Shown piece after piece: positions 8,402 through 20,016 of a stretch of 39,494 nt of DNA. Below the pieces are notes generated by a model. That model was given only the letters and a program-made list of their open reading frames with translations. It was not told where the DNA came from and made no database searches. Position 1 is the stretch's first letter, and each line of letters opens with the position of its first letter. Position numbers and translations under genes: made by a program. Source of the DNA: an uncultured Bacteroidota bacterium (GTDB taxonomy: Bacteria > Bacteroidota > Bacteroidia > UKL13-3); assembly GCA_903910445.1 (NCBI GenBank), contig CAIVZR010000106.1:1-39494 (forward strand), given 5' to 3'.

Positions 8402-8989
8402 ATGCCTATTTATTTAATCCGACATACAACTCCTGAGATTGATCATGGAATGTGCTATGGACAATCGGATATTGATGTTGCCCATACTTTCCCTACTGAA
8501 TTGGCAGGACTTGCTTCTCAAATTGAATCACTAAACATTTCAAAGATTTATTCTAGCCCATTAAAACGCAGTCATAAATTAGCTGCAGCACTTTCAGTAC
8601 AATTTAATATACCAATTCAAGTTGATGATCGATTGAAGGAATTGAATTTTGGAGATTGGGAGATGCATCGCTGGGATTCGTTATTACCTACTGAATTGAA
8701 TATGTGGATGACTGATTTTGTGAATTTATGTACACCTCATGGTGAATCATATCTGCAGATGCACAAGCGGGTGAGTGACTTTTTAAATCATACTGATTTG
8801 CGTAACGCCTTAATCATTTCACATTCGGGGGTGATGCGCAGTATCTTATGTTCGCTTACCAATACTGTCTTAAACGATGCCTTCAGTAAATTCACCTTCG
8901 ACTTCAATGAATTATTGGAGGTAGACATTATCAAACGTTCTTATAAGAAGATGGGCGTTGGTATTGGAATTAATAAATTCAGAATTTAA
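8402..8989 (+). CDS. histidine phosphatase family protein, CobC-like
   Basis: A 195-residue member of the histidine phosphatase superfamily. The N-terminal phosphate-binding motif is LIRHTTP with nucleophile His8, followed by YGQSDIDV, a hallmark of the alpha-ribazole phosphatase (CobC) branch that acts in cobalamin nucleotide-loop assembly. The acid residue lies in LKELNFGDWE (about residue 83) and the second histidine in LIISHSGVMR (about residue 140). No other cobalamin gene is in the window, so the substrate remains open; related enzymes act on other phosphate esters. No signal peptide, so it is cytoplasmic. It is followed by a run of nine T at 8995-9003 without a clear stem. Confidence 0.8.
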   Translation: MPIYLIRHTTPEIDHGMCYGQSDIDVAHTFPTELAGLASQIESLNISKIYSSPLKRSHKLAAALSVQFNIPIQVDDRLKELNFGDWEMHRWDSLLPTELNMWMTDFVNLCTPHGESYLQMHKRVSDFLNHTDLRNALIISHSGVMRSILCSLTNTVLNDAFSKFTFDFNELLEVDIIKRSYKKMGVGIGINKFRI

Positions 8990-9010
8990 TTTTATTTTTT
9001 TTTGGGATGA

Positions 9011-9083
9011 TGGTTTTATAAAACCAATTTCGCTATGTGATTACGTTGTGATGTAATTCCAATTTCGCCATGGGTATGAACCC
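9011..9083. repeat. second hairpin cluster with two copies of a CCAATTTCGC linker
   Basis: A perfect 16-bp palindrome TGGTTTTATAAAACCA (9011-9026) is followed by CCAATTTCGCTATG (9024-9037), an imperfect hairpin ATTAC..GTAAT (9040-9057), CCAATTTCGCCATG (9059-9072), and GGGT-ATGA-ACCC (9072-9083). The two linker copies are direct repeats with a 35-bp period and differ by one base. Confidence 0.75.
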
Positions 9084-9262
9084 TGATTATTTAAACAGTA
9101 AAATGCGTATTAGTTTCTCCCGGTTCAACGGCGTGAAAAGTAAATAATAAAAAGTAAAACGTATTAAATACAACAAGAAATTTTATTCATTTAGTAAAAA
9201 GAAGATTAAAATTTCAACCCTCGTTTTACGATTTACCTATTACATTTTACGTATTACGCCCC

Positions 9263-10624
9263 TCACCCAATCGCCTCAATAATATCCTGCTTGGTAATAA
9301 TATGCAATTCGCCAATGGCATCTTTTACCATCACGGCAGCATTATCTTTGGTGATGAGCTTCGATACTTCTTCGAGGCTGGCATTGGCATCAACAAATGG
9401 AAAAGGCTTTTGCATTAAGGTTCTTACTGTCTCTAATTTTAGATCTTGATTTTCGAGCAACTGCGTGAAAATATGAGAATCGTTTAGTGAGCCAATAATA
9501 TTATTGGAAGCATCTACAACAGGGATTTGTGAAATTTTAAATTTCTTTAATTTTTGAACAGCTTGAGCTATCGTTTCTGTTTCAGCAACCATCACCAGTG
9601 GCAACCCTTTATGTGGGGCGATGATATCCATGGCATTTGGTTGTTTGATATCGAGGAACCCGCGTTCGCGCATCCAATCGTCGTTAAACATTTTGCCTAC
9701 ATAACGGAGTCCGTGATCGTGGAAAATAACCACCACCACATCATCCTTAGTAAGCTCATTTTTTAATTGAAGTAAACCTCCAATAGCCGCTCCAGCACTG
9801 TTTCCTACGAATATTCCTTCTTCGCGTGCAATCTTACGGGTATAGATGGCAGCATCTTTATCGGTTACTTTTTCGAAGCGGTCAATAACAGAGAAGTCAA
9901 CATTCTTAGGCAAGAAATCTTCTCCAATTCCTTCGGTTATGTATGGATAGATTTCATCCTTATCGAAAATACCTGTTTCCTTATATTTTTTAAATACCGA
10001 ACCGTAGGTATCAATTCCCCATACTTTAATATTGGGATTCTTTTCTTTTAAATAACGTCCAGTACCCGTGATGGTACCACCTGTTCCAACGCCAACAATA
10101 AGGTGGGTTATTTTACCTTCTGTTTGTTCCCAAATTTCGGGGCCGGTGCTTTCATAATGCGCAGCACCATTGCTTAAGTTATCATATTGATTGGGTTTCC
10201 AGCTATTGGGCACTTCCCTTTCGAGGCGGCTCGATACACTATAATAACTGCGTGGATCTTCAGGGTCAACATTCGTTGGGCATACAATGACCTCTGCACC
10301 CATGGCACGGAGGGCATCCATTTTTTCTTTACTCTGTTTATCTGTGGTAGTGAAAATACATTTATAGCCTTTAAGGATGGCCACGATGGCCAATCCCATT
10401 CCAGTATTTCCGCTGGTACCTTCGATAATGGTATAACCAGGTTTTAGAATTCCTGCTTTCTCGGCATCTTCAATCATCTTGAGTGCCATACGATCCTTGA
10501 TGCTATTGCCTGGATTGAAAGTTTCAACCTTAGCCAAAACCAAGGCAGGAATATCTTTTACGATCTTATTTAATTTAACCATGGGCGTATTGCCAATGGT
10601 GCCTAATATATTTTCGAAATACAT
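9263..10624 (-). CDS. cystathionine beta-synthase-like PLP enzyme with CBS domain pair
   Basis: A 453-residue protein of the fold type II PLP family joined to a C-terminal pair of CBS domains (about residues 335-453), the layout of cystathionine beta-synthase. The PLP lysine is Lys43 in NPGNSIKDRMA, the phosphate/substrate loop is EGTSGNTGMG, and the glycine-rich PLP phosphate loop is VGVGTGGTITG. It would join serine (or an activated serine) with homocysteine, or act as a cysteine synthase; the tandem CBS region suggests control by a bound nucleotide or adenosyl ligand in the family, but this is inference. The cytoplasmic product stands alone. TACCTTCG ends 4 nt before the ATG, suggesting a leaderless mRNA. 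Confidence 0.88.
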   Translation of the reverse strand: MYFENILGTIGNTPMVKLNKIVKDIPALVLAKVETFNPGNSIKDRMALKMIEDAEKAGILKPGYTIIEGTSGNTGMGLAIVAILKGYKCIFTTTDKQSKEKMDALRAMGAEVIVCPTNVDPEDPRSYYSVSSRLEREVPNSWKPNQYDNLSNGAAHYESTGPEIWEQTEGKITHLIVGVGTGGTITGTGRYLKEKNPNIKVWGIDTYGSVFKKYKETGIFDKDEIYPYITEGIGEDFLPKNVDFSVIDRFEKVTDKDAAIYTRKIAREEGIFVGNSAGAAIGGLLQLKNELTKDDVVVVIFHDHGLRYVGKMFNDDWMRERGFLDIKQPNAMDIIAPHKGLPLVMVAETETIAQAVQKLKKFKISQIPVVDASNNIIGSLNDSHIFTQLLENQDLKLETVRTLMQKPFPFVDANASLEEVSKLITKDNAAVMVKDAIGELHIITKQDIIEAIG

Positions 10625-10628
10625 GGCG

Positions 10629-10636
10629 CGAAGGTA
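10629..10636 (-). promoter_or_regulatory. -7 box (TACCTTCG) for the CBS-like gene
   Basis: The reverse strand reads TACCTTCG CGCC ATG, with 4 nt between box and start codon. Confidence 0.45.
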
Positions 10637-10836
10637 AGGAATTGGGGTTTAATGAGAAGATGGGTGGAGAAACACAAAGAATATTTATTTTTAATTGAAA
10701 CTATTTATTACTTAACATTGCATATATGATTTTTGGATTTGTTAGTCGAAAAATGAATTCGACATTGATTACGAATTTATTTGTAACTAATTCTTCGAAA
10801 TAAAATCTATAAAAGACATTATAAAATTTCTAAGTC

Positions 10837-11358
10837 ATGTTTAAATATTTATACTTATTACTAATCCCAATTTGTATCATGTTCTCTTGTTCATCAAAAT
10901 CATCAAGCCTTCAAACAGTTCCATTTGTTGATTTGCAGCAATATGCTGGCAAATGGTTTGAAATTGCTTCTTACCCTCAAAGTTTTCAAAAAGATTGCAA
11001 TGCTACCACAGCGGAATACACACCTACGGATAAGGGTTTTGTTATTGTAGAAAACAGATGTAATAAAGGTAGCCTCAATGGAAAACAGTCCTATATTAAA
11101 GGTAAAGCATTTGTTGTCGCCAATACGGGTAATGCTAAATTAAAAGTTCAGTTCTTCTGGCCATTTACTGGAAAATATTGGATAATTGATTTGGCAAGCG
11201 ATTATAGTTATGCTGTGGTAAGTCATCCAAATAAAAAGTACTTATGGATTCTTTCCAGAACTAAGAGCATGAATGATTCCACCTACCAACAAATTGTATC
11301 TCGATTGGTGGAAAAGGGTTTCGACACTTCTAAAATTGCACGAACGATTCAAGAATAG
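10837..11358 (+). CDS. bacterial lipocalin lipoprotein (Blc-like)
   Basis: A 173-residue outer-membrane lipoprotein of the lipocalin fold. The signal sequence ends in a lipobox (IMFSC, cysteine near residue 18). The first lipocalin motif is YAGKWFEIASYP, and the conserved stretch YWIIDLASDYSYAVVSHP plus LWILSRT matches Blc-type bacterial lipocalins, which bind lysophospholipids or fatty acids and help keep the envelope in repair. The length is that expected (about 170-180). It is convergent with katG, from which it is separated by a strong bidirectional terminator. Confidence 0.92.
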   Translation: MFKYLYLLLIPICIMFSCSSKSSSLQTVPFVDLQQYAGKWFEIASYPQSFQKDCNATTAEYTPTDKGFVIVENRCNKGSLNGKQSYIKGKAFVVANTGNAKLKVQFFWPFTGKYWIIDLASDYSYAVVSHPNKKYLWILSRTKSMNDSTYQQIVSRLVEKGFDTSKIARTIQE

Positions 11359-11434
11359 AACGGATCGAAATTGAATTGATTTATTTAAAATCATCTCATT
11401 CCCTACATTTCAAAACAAAATTTTAATATTCAAT

Positions 11435-11472
11435 AAAAAAGGCGACTTGTTACCAAGTCGCCTTTCTTTTTT
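11435..11472. terminator. bidirectional terminator between lipocalin and katG
   Basis: Perfect 9-bp stem GGCGACTTG (11441-11449) and CAAGTCGCC (11454-11462) with a TTAC loop. It is flanked by six A on the left and a T-rich run on the right, so it can serve both convergent genes. Confidence 0.93.
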
Positions 11473-11490
11473 ACAAGCTATTTGAGCTTC

Positions 11491-13713
<2,223 letters not shown>

Positions 13714-13793
13714 TTAGTTGAATAATAAATTGTTTGTGATAGTTGATTGAATTATAAAAGTGATTGATAAAATCAGTTTCTTCAATCGAGGTA

Positions 13794-13801
13794 CAAAGAT
13801 A
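13794..13801 (-). promoter_or_regulatory. -7 box (TATCTTTG) for katG
   Basis: A perfect TAnnTTTG on the minus strand, implying a leader of about 75 nt. TTTG candidates upstream have spacings of 15 and 23 bp, neither ideal. Confidence 0.5.
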
Positions 13802-13899
13802 GATAAATTGAAAGAGCAAAAAAGCAAACGATATGATCAAATAATCCACTTTTTAACCCAATTCAATGCAAATAAAAATTTCCTATTTTCACCCTCCAA

Positions 13900-15237
13900 A
13901 TGTATTCCAAGTATTTCCACTTTAAATCGCACACCTTGAAGCCATGGCTATGGGGATGCTTTATTGCATTATTGCTTCAGATGTATTTAAATACTGGCAC
14001 GCTGAGTGGTTATGCTGCCACCATGACACGCCCAACGGTATATGGAGGTTATTATGTAAACTACGATTGGCCACAATATGTAGCCAATTACAAGTTTATT
14101 AAAGGTGCCGATCATACTGAATGGGAAAAGGGAGTCGTATTGCGCCGTCAGCTAATGTACGTTGTTGGCTATCCTTTTTTTTTGGTTTCCGGATTTTTCA
14201 TTGGATCGATGCTAACCATTTTGGCCAGCATTTTCTTTGCCTTATTTTTCTTCTTCCGATTTATAGAAAAGGAATTTGGTGAAGTGGCAGCCAAAGTATC
14301 CATGGTATTACTTTGTACATACACCGGTATCATGTACTGGATTGGTTCACCTTTCGTTCAAAATATGATAGTGCCCCTATGCTTGGGAGTTTATGCGTTA
14401 ATGTACAAAATGCAGAAAGGAACCTTTAAAGAAAATATCATTTATTTATTTTTGATTGGGATTTTATTTACTGGTTACGATTTGCTTCCACTTCTTGGGC
14501 CTGGTGTCATGCTCTTTGTATTTTTTAATAAAAATTTTCCATTTCGAAAACGAATTGGCCTTATCGCCATCGCTGGGGTGGCATTCATAATTCCACCTTT
14601 ACTTATTCACTTTTGGTTAATAGCCCGGGGTGCCAATCTTAATTTGGGCAACGACGACACCTATAAGATTATCATTAATGCCTACTTAAATATATTCAAT
14701 CAAATTCCTACCTGGTGGATGCGCGTGAAATTGGTTCCCGAAACATTATTCAATTGTTTCTTCTATAGTAATTTCTTCGCACTCCCAATTTTATTTCTAG
14801 CCTGCTGGATTCCTGGCAGATGGATTTTAAAATTTAAGTTGAACCTCATCGAATGTAGCTTATTGGTAAGTATATTGATTTTGTTTCTTTTTAATAATAT
14901 GGCACCACCTTATCAAGGCGAATGGCAGATGTGGGGCGACTGGATAGCACGAATTTATCAAGCAGTTTTTATAGTATTTTTAATGTATATCGTTCGTTTT
15001 TCGGCCTTCGTTTTTGAAAGTAAAAGGTATACCTGGGCCTTTAGCATTCTCTTATTTTTAACTGTGATATTCAATCTTGTTGTTAATACTGGCGGACTTT
15101 ATGCTAGCCCACTTAGCTCATTTATTTATGGCAATTTCTACAGCCATGGAGCACTTAACCGATACACCCTCAATATTAAATATTATGGTGCTCGCCCATT
15201 AGGATTCCCTGAACATTACGAAACGGAAACAAAATAA
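13900..15237 (+). CDS. polytopic membrane protein, GT-C-like
   Basis: A 445-residue integral membrane protein with about 10 hydrophobic segments. After the first membrane segment a polar loop carries YDWPQYVANYKFI, a position where GT-C glycosyltransferases have an acidic catalytic residue, but I do not see an undisputed family signature. The gene opens a run of four same-strand genes with short gaps (9 bp to the next). A run of nine T lies in frame at 14175-14183. The product may move or transfer a lipid-linked sugar; it could also be an unrelated transporter. Function is not established. Confidence 0.6.
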   Translation: MYSKYFHFKSHTLKPWLWGCFIALLLQMYLNTGTLSGYAATMTRPTVYGGYYVNYDWPQYVANYKFIKGADHTEWEKGVVLRRQLMYVVGYPFFLVSGFFIGSMLTILASIFFALFFFFRFIEKEFGEVAAKVSMVLLCTYTGIMYWIGSPFVQNMIVPLCLGVYALMYKMQKGTFKENIIYLFLIGILFTGYDLLPLLGPGVMLFVFFNKNFPFRKRIGLIAIAGVAFIIPPLLIHFWLIARGANLNLGNDDTYKIIINAYLNIFNQIPTWWMRVKLVPETLFNCFFYSNFFALPILFLACWIPGRWILKFKLNLIECSLLVSILILFLFNNMAPPYQGEWQMWGDWIARIYQAVFIVFLMYIVRFSAFVFESKRYTWAFSILLFLTVIFNLVVNTGGLYASPLSSFIYGNFYSHGALNRYTLNIKYYGARPLGFPEHYETETK

Positions 15238-15245
15238 CTCACCCG

Positions 15246-16643
15246 ATGAATCAAAACACGAAAGCCATAGGATTGAACCTACTTACCCTGATAATAGGGA
15301 GTTTCATTGGCATTTTATTCGCATTAATCAATCGGTTCCCATTGGTTTACCCCGATACCGGAACCTATATTTTTAGCGGCTGTAATTTTGAATTACCTTT
15401 CGACCGTCCCATCTTTTACGGTTTATTCCTTCGATTCACCAGCTTGAAATTATCGCTTTGGCTTACCATTTTAGTACAATCATTTTTAGGAGCCTTTTTA
15501 ATTCAGGAATTGATACATCGCGTTTTCTCAGAATCACGTAACAAGCATTGGATTACTTTAGGAGCGATAACGCTGCTTGCTTTGGGGAGCTCTTATTCCT
15601 ATACCGTATCCGAATTAATCGCAGATGTTTTTACAAGCTATCTTTTATTAGGAATGATACTTTGGTTATATAAACCCACCCAAAATTTCAAACAAGTATT
15701 CATCTTACTCCTATTTTGTTATAGCATCCTTACCCATAATTCTCATCTATTAATTGTTTTTGGCAGCCTCTCGCTATTGTTTATCTGGAGTTATTTTAAT
15801 CCACTTTTACAACGTAGGCAAATATTATTACTGGGCTTAATCACCCTATTTACAATGCTTTCGCAATTATCATTTAATTATCTAAAGCATAAAGGTTTTA
15901 AATTAAGTAGGGTTACCAATACCTTTTTATTTGCCCGCATGCTGCAAACTGGGGCAGTGCATCAATATATAAACGACCACCCCGACAGCACAGATATCAT
16001 CAATAAAAACATTAATGATATCCCAAGAAATGCAGTTGACTTTTTATGGGATGTAGATCATAGTGTATTGTATTGTGATAGTTGTTTGCCTAAGAAAGGT
16101 TGGGAACCCTGCTGGACGGAAAAAGAAGGTTTATTCAAGCATTATATCAAAAGGGTGCTACTGTATGCTCCATCAAGAAATACCTATTTAAAAGAATTAG
16201 GAATTAGTTTCCTGCATCAAACTGCATTTTATTCTGTAGAGCCTTTGGGCCCTCAAACTACTGATTATCCAGTGAAGATTAATGTGAAGCAAAACATGAA
16301 ATTTGATTTCGAACCCTATTGCAATTCCATACAATATCATCGTGTATTGATGTTTGGAACTACAAATAAAATACTCTTATACACCGCTCTATTCGGTTTG
16401 GTTATTGTCATTTTCGGAATATTCTATTTGCGTAATAAATATATGAATTTGATAATTGGTATTTATATCATTTTTCATTTGGTTAATTCTGCCATTTGTT
16501 CAAGTCTTTCAATCACTACAGAGCGTTACTCCTCTCGTATTTCCTGGGTCTTTATATTGCTTGCACTAATAATGGTTTTGCTCCTCTTCATCAAATTGAG
16601 ACAACGTAAGTTGGCCCATTCTACCCCTCCAAAATCTGAATAA
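15246..16643 (+). CDS. polytopic membrane protein, GT-C-like, paired with the preceding gene
   Basis: A 465-residue integral membrane protein with roughly 9-11 hydrophobic segments. The first external loop reads RFPLVYPDTGTYIFSG, placing an Asp after the first membrane helix as in GT-C transferases. A long polar stretch at about residues 225-360 contains several cysteines (CDSCLPKKGWEPCWTE) and separates two membrane blocks. It starts 9 bp after the previous gene, so the two are probably translated from one mRNA. I infer a paired role in surface glycan building but cannot show it. Confidence 0.58.
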   Translation: MNQNTKAIGLNLLTLIIGSFIGILFALINRFPLVYPDTGTYIFSGCNFELPFDRPIFYGLFLRFTSLKLSLWLTILVQSFLGAFLIQELIHRVFSESRNKHWITLGAITLLALGSSYSYTVSELIADVFTSYLLLGMILWLYKPTQNFKQVFILLLFCYSILTHNSHLLIVFGSLSLLFIWSYFNPLLQRRQILLLGLITLFTMLSQLSFNYLKHKGFKLSRVTNTFLFARMLQTGAVHQYINDHPDSTDIINKNINDIPRNAVDFLWDVDHSVLYCDSCLPKKGWEPCWTEKEGLFKHYIKRVLLYAPSRNTYLKELGISFLHQTAFYSVEPLGPQTTDYPVKINVKQNMKFDFEPYCNSIQYHRVLMFGTTNKILLYTALFGLVIVIFGIFYLRNKYMNLIIGIYIIFHLVNSAICSSLSITTERYSSRISWVFILLALIMVLLLFIKLRQRKLAHSTPPKSE

Positions 16644-16691
16644 TCAGGCTTTCCGAATCTCAAAATAAAAATGGTAATTTGCGGCATCATT

Positions 16692-18095
16692 ATGAATATT
16701 TACAAGAAAGGCTTCCTACTGCTGCTATTGGTATGGCAAGCAACCACTTCATTTGCACAACTTTCCTATAATACCTTATTGGTGGGCCGATGGAGTAATG
16801 ATAGTTTGCCAGCATTAGGCAATCCCGACGGACAGCGTTTCAATGAACTCTGGGGCTATTACGATAGTGCCAAGTACAAAGAATATATCATCATGGGCGG
16901 ACTCGATTCAACTTATTTCTTTGATGTAACCAACCCTGCTAAAATTAAATTATGCGATGTAGAAGCAGGAGTTTCTAAAAAATGTATCAACCGCGATTTT
17001 CAAACCTATTCGCATTATGCCTATGCAGTGAATGACCAATATTCTGGATCATTACAAGTATGGGATTTACAATACCTCCCCGATTCGGTGCATAAAGTTT
17101 ATGATAGCGATTCCTTAGGTCGTACTACCCATACCATCTGCGTTTACAAAAACTACCTATATATGTGTAGCAATACAAGTGCTTCCAATCAGCGCCATAG
17201 CATGCGTATCGCCAGTCTGGCAAAACCTGATAGCCCTGCATTTGTTGCAGTTTTCGATGCGCCAGTTGTGGGAGGTACACCACTTTTCTCCAATATTCAT
17301 GATATGATTATTGTGGATGATACTGCATATTTAAGCTGCGGCAATGATGGATTATTCATCTTTAATTTTGCCGATCCACTCAATCCAAAATATATTTATT
17401 CGCTTACTACTTATCCCGAGAAAGGGTATAACCATAACTCTTGGCTCACCTCCGATAAAAAGCATATCGTTTTCACTGATGAAAATTTAGGCTTAGGAGT
17501 AAAGCTGTATGAAATTCAAAATCCAACAACCTATAAACTTAAAAGTATTTTCCGATCGCATACTGGAGCCTTGGCACATAATCCTTTCATCGTTGGAAAC
17601 GGATTAGTATATATTTCTTATTATCAGGATGGGGTATACCTTTTCGATATAAGCGATGATGCCAATCCAAAGGTGATTGCCTATTACGATACCTATCCTG
17701 AAAATACTTCTTTCACAGGGTTTCAAGGAAGCTGGGGCGTATATCCGTATTTGCCTAGCGGAACAATTTTCGCCTCAGATATGACTCATGGGTTATTTGC
17801 TTTGCGCATGGGAATTACCGGAATTCAAGGAAATAAAAACTCAATGGAAGCCATGGTGGCCTATCCAAATCCTGCCACTTCAGAGGTTTCATTCAAATTA
17901 TTTACTCCTGAAAATACTATAGGGAAAATTACAATTACCAATGCTACAGGAAAAATTATTTTGCATGATGATTTGTTTCTCAATTTCGGTAAAAACGAAT
18001 TGAACAAGTCAATTAGCAATTTTTCATCTGGAATATATTTCGTCACCATAAGCACCCCATTCGCAAATTATACCACTAAATTTGCCGTACAATAA
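16692..18095 (+). CDS. T9SS-exported LVIVD / choice-of-anchor B type protein
   Basis: A 467-residue secreted protein. The ATG at 16692 gives a clean signal peptide (MNIYKKGFLLLLLVWQATTSFAQ), so the upstream in-frame ATG at 16671 is unlikely. The body holds LVIVD-like beta-propeller repeats (YFFDVTNPAKI, FNFADPLNPKYI, YLFDISDDANPKVI) and the segment HNSWLTSDKKHIVFTDE, as in choice-of-anchor B proteins. The last 80 residues form a type A T9SS sorting domain (VAYPNPATSEVSF, then SGIYFVTIST and a basic-aromatic tail). It should cross the outer membrane through the T9SS and be anchored or released there. It sits 48 bp after the membrane-protein pair and 7 bp before the porin gene. Confidence 0.85.
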   Translation: MNIYKKGFLLLLLVWQATTSFAQLSYNTLLVGRWSNDSLPALGNPDGQRFNELWGYYDSAKYKEYIIMGGLDSTYFFDVTNPAKIKLCDVEAGVSKKCINRDFQTYSHYAYAVNDQYSGSLQVWDLQYLPDSVHKVYDSDSLGRTTHTICVYKNYLYMCSNTSASNQRHSMRIASLAKPDSPAFVAVFDAPVVGGTPLFSNIHDMIIVDDTAYLSCGNDGLFIFNFADPLNPKYIYSLTTYPEKGYNHNSWLTSDKKHIVFTDENLGLGVKLYEIQNPTTYKLKSIFRSHTGALAHNPFIVGNGLVYISYYQDGVYLFDISDDANPKVIAYYDTYPENTSFTGFQGSWGVYPYLPSGTIFASDMTHGLFALRMGITGIQGNKNSMEAMVAYPNPATSEVSFKLFTPENTIGKITITNATGKIILHDDLFLNFGKNELNKSISNFSSGIYFVTISTPFANYTTKFAVQ

Positions 18096-18102
18096 TTTAA
18101 AG

Positions 18103-20016
18103 ATGGTGCGATACATGTTTAGGATATCTTTTTTTCGTTTACTTACGCTAATATCATTTTTGATTGGGTCGCATGAATTATCGGCACAAAAGAAAAGTGC
18201 TGCTCCTATTAGTACCGATGAGAATAACCTAATTTTATTACGAGATACTTTTTATATTGAAGATTCTACCTTGGTTGGATTTCAGAACTATTACCCTTTG
18301 ACTTTTACCCAGGATTTAGGTAATATCTCTACCCCCTTCCGGTATTTGCATTTCAAAACACCCGAAGATATTGGATTTAGAACTGGATGGCATACCCCCA
18401 CGGTTTATTTTAACACTCCCTCAAATGCCCGTTATTATAAAGCCTCTGTGCCGTATACCTATGCTAACTATACTTCCGGTCAGCGCCCCAGCAATACGCT
18501 AGATTTCTTACAGCAAATGAACTTATTGCATACTCAAAACTGGGGGCCATTATTTAATATTGGGGTTCGAATAAATAATAATCGATGCAATGGCTTTAGT
18601 TCGAATGCACAAGCAAGAACAAGTAGTGGTGAAATATTTTCATGGTTTCATACCCGTAATTACCGCTATCAAATTTTGGCAAACGTAAATTTGAGTAGTT
18701 CGGCCAACCAACTCAATGGTGGTATTGTAAGCGACTCAAGTTATGAAAACTCTTCGGGTGTTGCCAAGGAAATTGATGGATTACTCAACGATTCATCCGT
18801 TTTTAGATATCGCACCCGCCAATATTATATTCGACATTTTTATCGCTTTGGTGAAGAAACACAAAGGATAGTAACTCGAGTGGTGAAGCGCGACTCTATT
18901 GTTACTGATACCTTACGAGATATTGATACTCGCTTGCAAGTTGGGCATAGTATATTATTTGCAAGAGAAGCTTGGGTGTATCAGGACAATATCAGACCTA
19001 TGGTTGGATATTTCGAAAATTATTATTTCGATACGCTGCGTACTAAAGATAGTTTGCATCAAAACACCTTAACCAATGTATTAGATATTACTTATAAAAT
19101 ACCTGGAAAAGCTATATTATATGCAGCTTACGAGAACCGACTTCATTGGATTTACACCTTAGGAAATACAATCCTAATGAATGAGAACTTCATCAAGGCC
19201 AGTGTGGATGATACCCTTGTGAAAAATCTGATTCTGGGGTTAAAAGCAAAAATGGTAGTATTCAATAATTTCAAGGAGTTCTCTATGGGCGATGTACTTG
19301 CCGAAGCAAAGGTGGCCTACCATCTTAAAGATAACACTATTGATATACATGGATCCTTTTCTAAGCAATCGCCCAATATGATGCAAGTGTATTATCCGGG
19401 GAACCATTTTTACTGGTACAATAACAATTTTGAAAAAACGAGTACTGGTTCCTTGGTTGCTGGAATTAGTAACCTAAAATATGGATCACTTCATTTCACT
19501 GCTTCGAGAATGAATGGATATCTCTATTTCGATTCTACCATTACCGTTCGTCAGGCACTGCCGCTCACCTATATGGCAGTTCAATGGAAACAAGATTTTA
19601 AATTTCATGCATTGCATTATATGCACCAGGCTATTTTGCAAAAGAGCAGTAACTCCTCAGCAATGCCTCTACCTGATTTACTTGTAAAAGCCACCTTGAT
19701 GTATGATGGGGAATGGTTTAAGAAGGCTTTACATATTCAGTTTGGAGTTACAGCCAACTACTTCTCAAAATATGATGCACCCGCATTTATGCCGTCGGTC
19801 AACGTATTCTATGTTCAACACCAGAACCAAATTGGGAATTATCCTCAGCTCGATGGCTTTGTGAATTTACAAATTCAGCGTGTACGTATTTTTGTAATGA
19901 TGGAGCATTTTAATCAAGGGCTTCAAGGATTTAGCACTGCATCCTATATCACACCACATTACCCTCTTATCAATAAAGCAATTCGATTTGGTGTGAGCTG
20001 GTCGTTTTACAATTAG
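18103..20016 (+). CDS. putative outer-membrane porin (Porin_10 / DUF4289-like)
   Basis: About 637 residues with a signal peptide ending SHELSAQ and long runs of amphipathic beta strands. The N-terminal block FQNYYPLTFTQDLGNIS, GFRTGWHTP, ARYYKASVPYTYANYTSGQ and the following FNIGVRINN region match the putative porin family common in Bacteroidota. The protein ends in VSWSFYN. A TTG at 18082 would extend the frame into the previous gene; the ATG at 18103 (or 18115) is more likely. The stop codon overlaps by 4 bp the stop of the convergent methyltransferase gene. Substrate unknown. Confidence 0.75.
   Translation: MVRYMFRISFFRLLTLISFLIGSHELSAQKKSAAPISTDENNLILLRDTFYIEDSTLVGFQNYYPLTFTQDLGNISTPFRYLHFKTPEDIGFRTGWHTPTVYFNTPSNARYYKASVPYTYANYTSGQRPSNTLDFLQQMNLLHTQNWGPLFNIGVRINNNRCNGFSSNAQARTSSGEIFSWFHTRNYRYQILANVNLSSSANQLNGGIVSDSSYENSSGVAKEIDGLLNDSSVFRYRTRQYYIRHFYRFGEETQRIVTRVVKRDSIVTDTLRDIDTRLQVGHSILFAREAWVYQDNIRPMVGYFENYYFDTLRTKDSLHQNTLTNVLDITYKIPGKAILYAAYENRLHWIYTLGNTILMNENFIKASVDDTLVKNLILGLKAKMVVFNNFKEFSMGDVLAEAKVAYHLKDNTIDIHGSFSKQSPNMMQVYYPGNHFYWYNNNFEKTSTGSLVAGISNLKYGSLHFTASRMNGYLYFDSTITVRQALPLTYMAVQWKQDFKFHALHYMHQAILQKSSNSSAMPLPDLLVKATLMYDGEWFKKALHIQFGVTANYFSKYDAPAFMPSVNVFYVQHQNQIGNYPQLDGFVNLQIQRVRIFVMMEHFNQGLQGFSTASYITPHYPLINKAIRFGVSWSFYN

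Noticed and set aside
8319-8417. A 32-codon frame before the histidine phosphatase gene
   Set aside because: It runs into the start of the next gene in another frame, and its composition is like the surrounding non-coding DNA. There is no promoter or overlap logic to support it.
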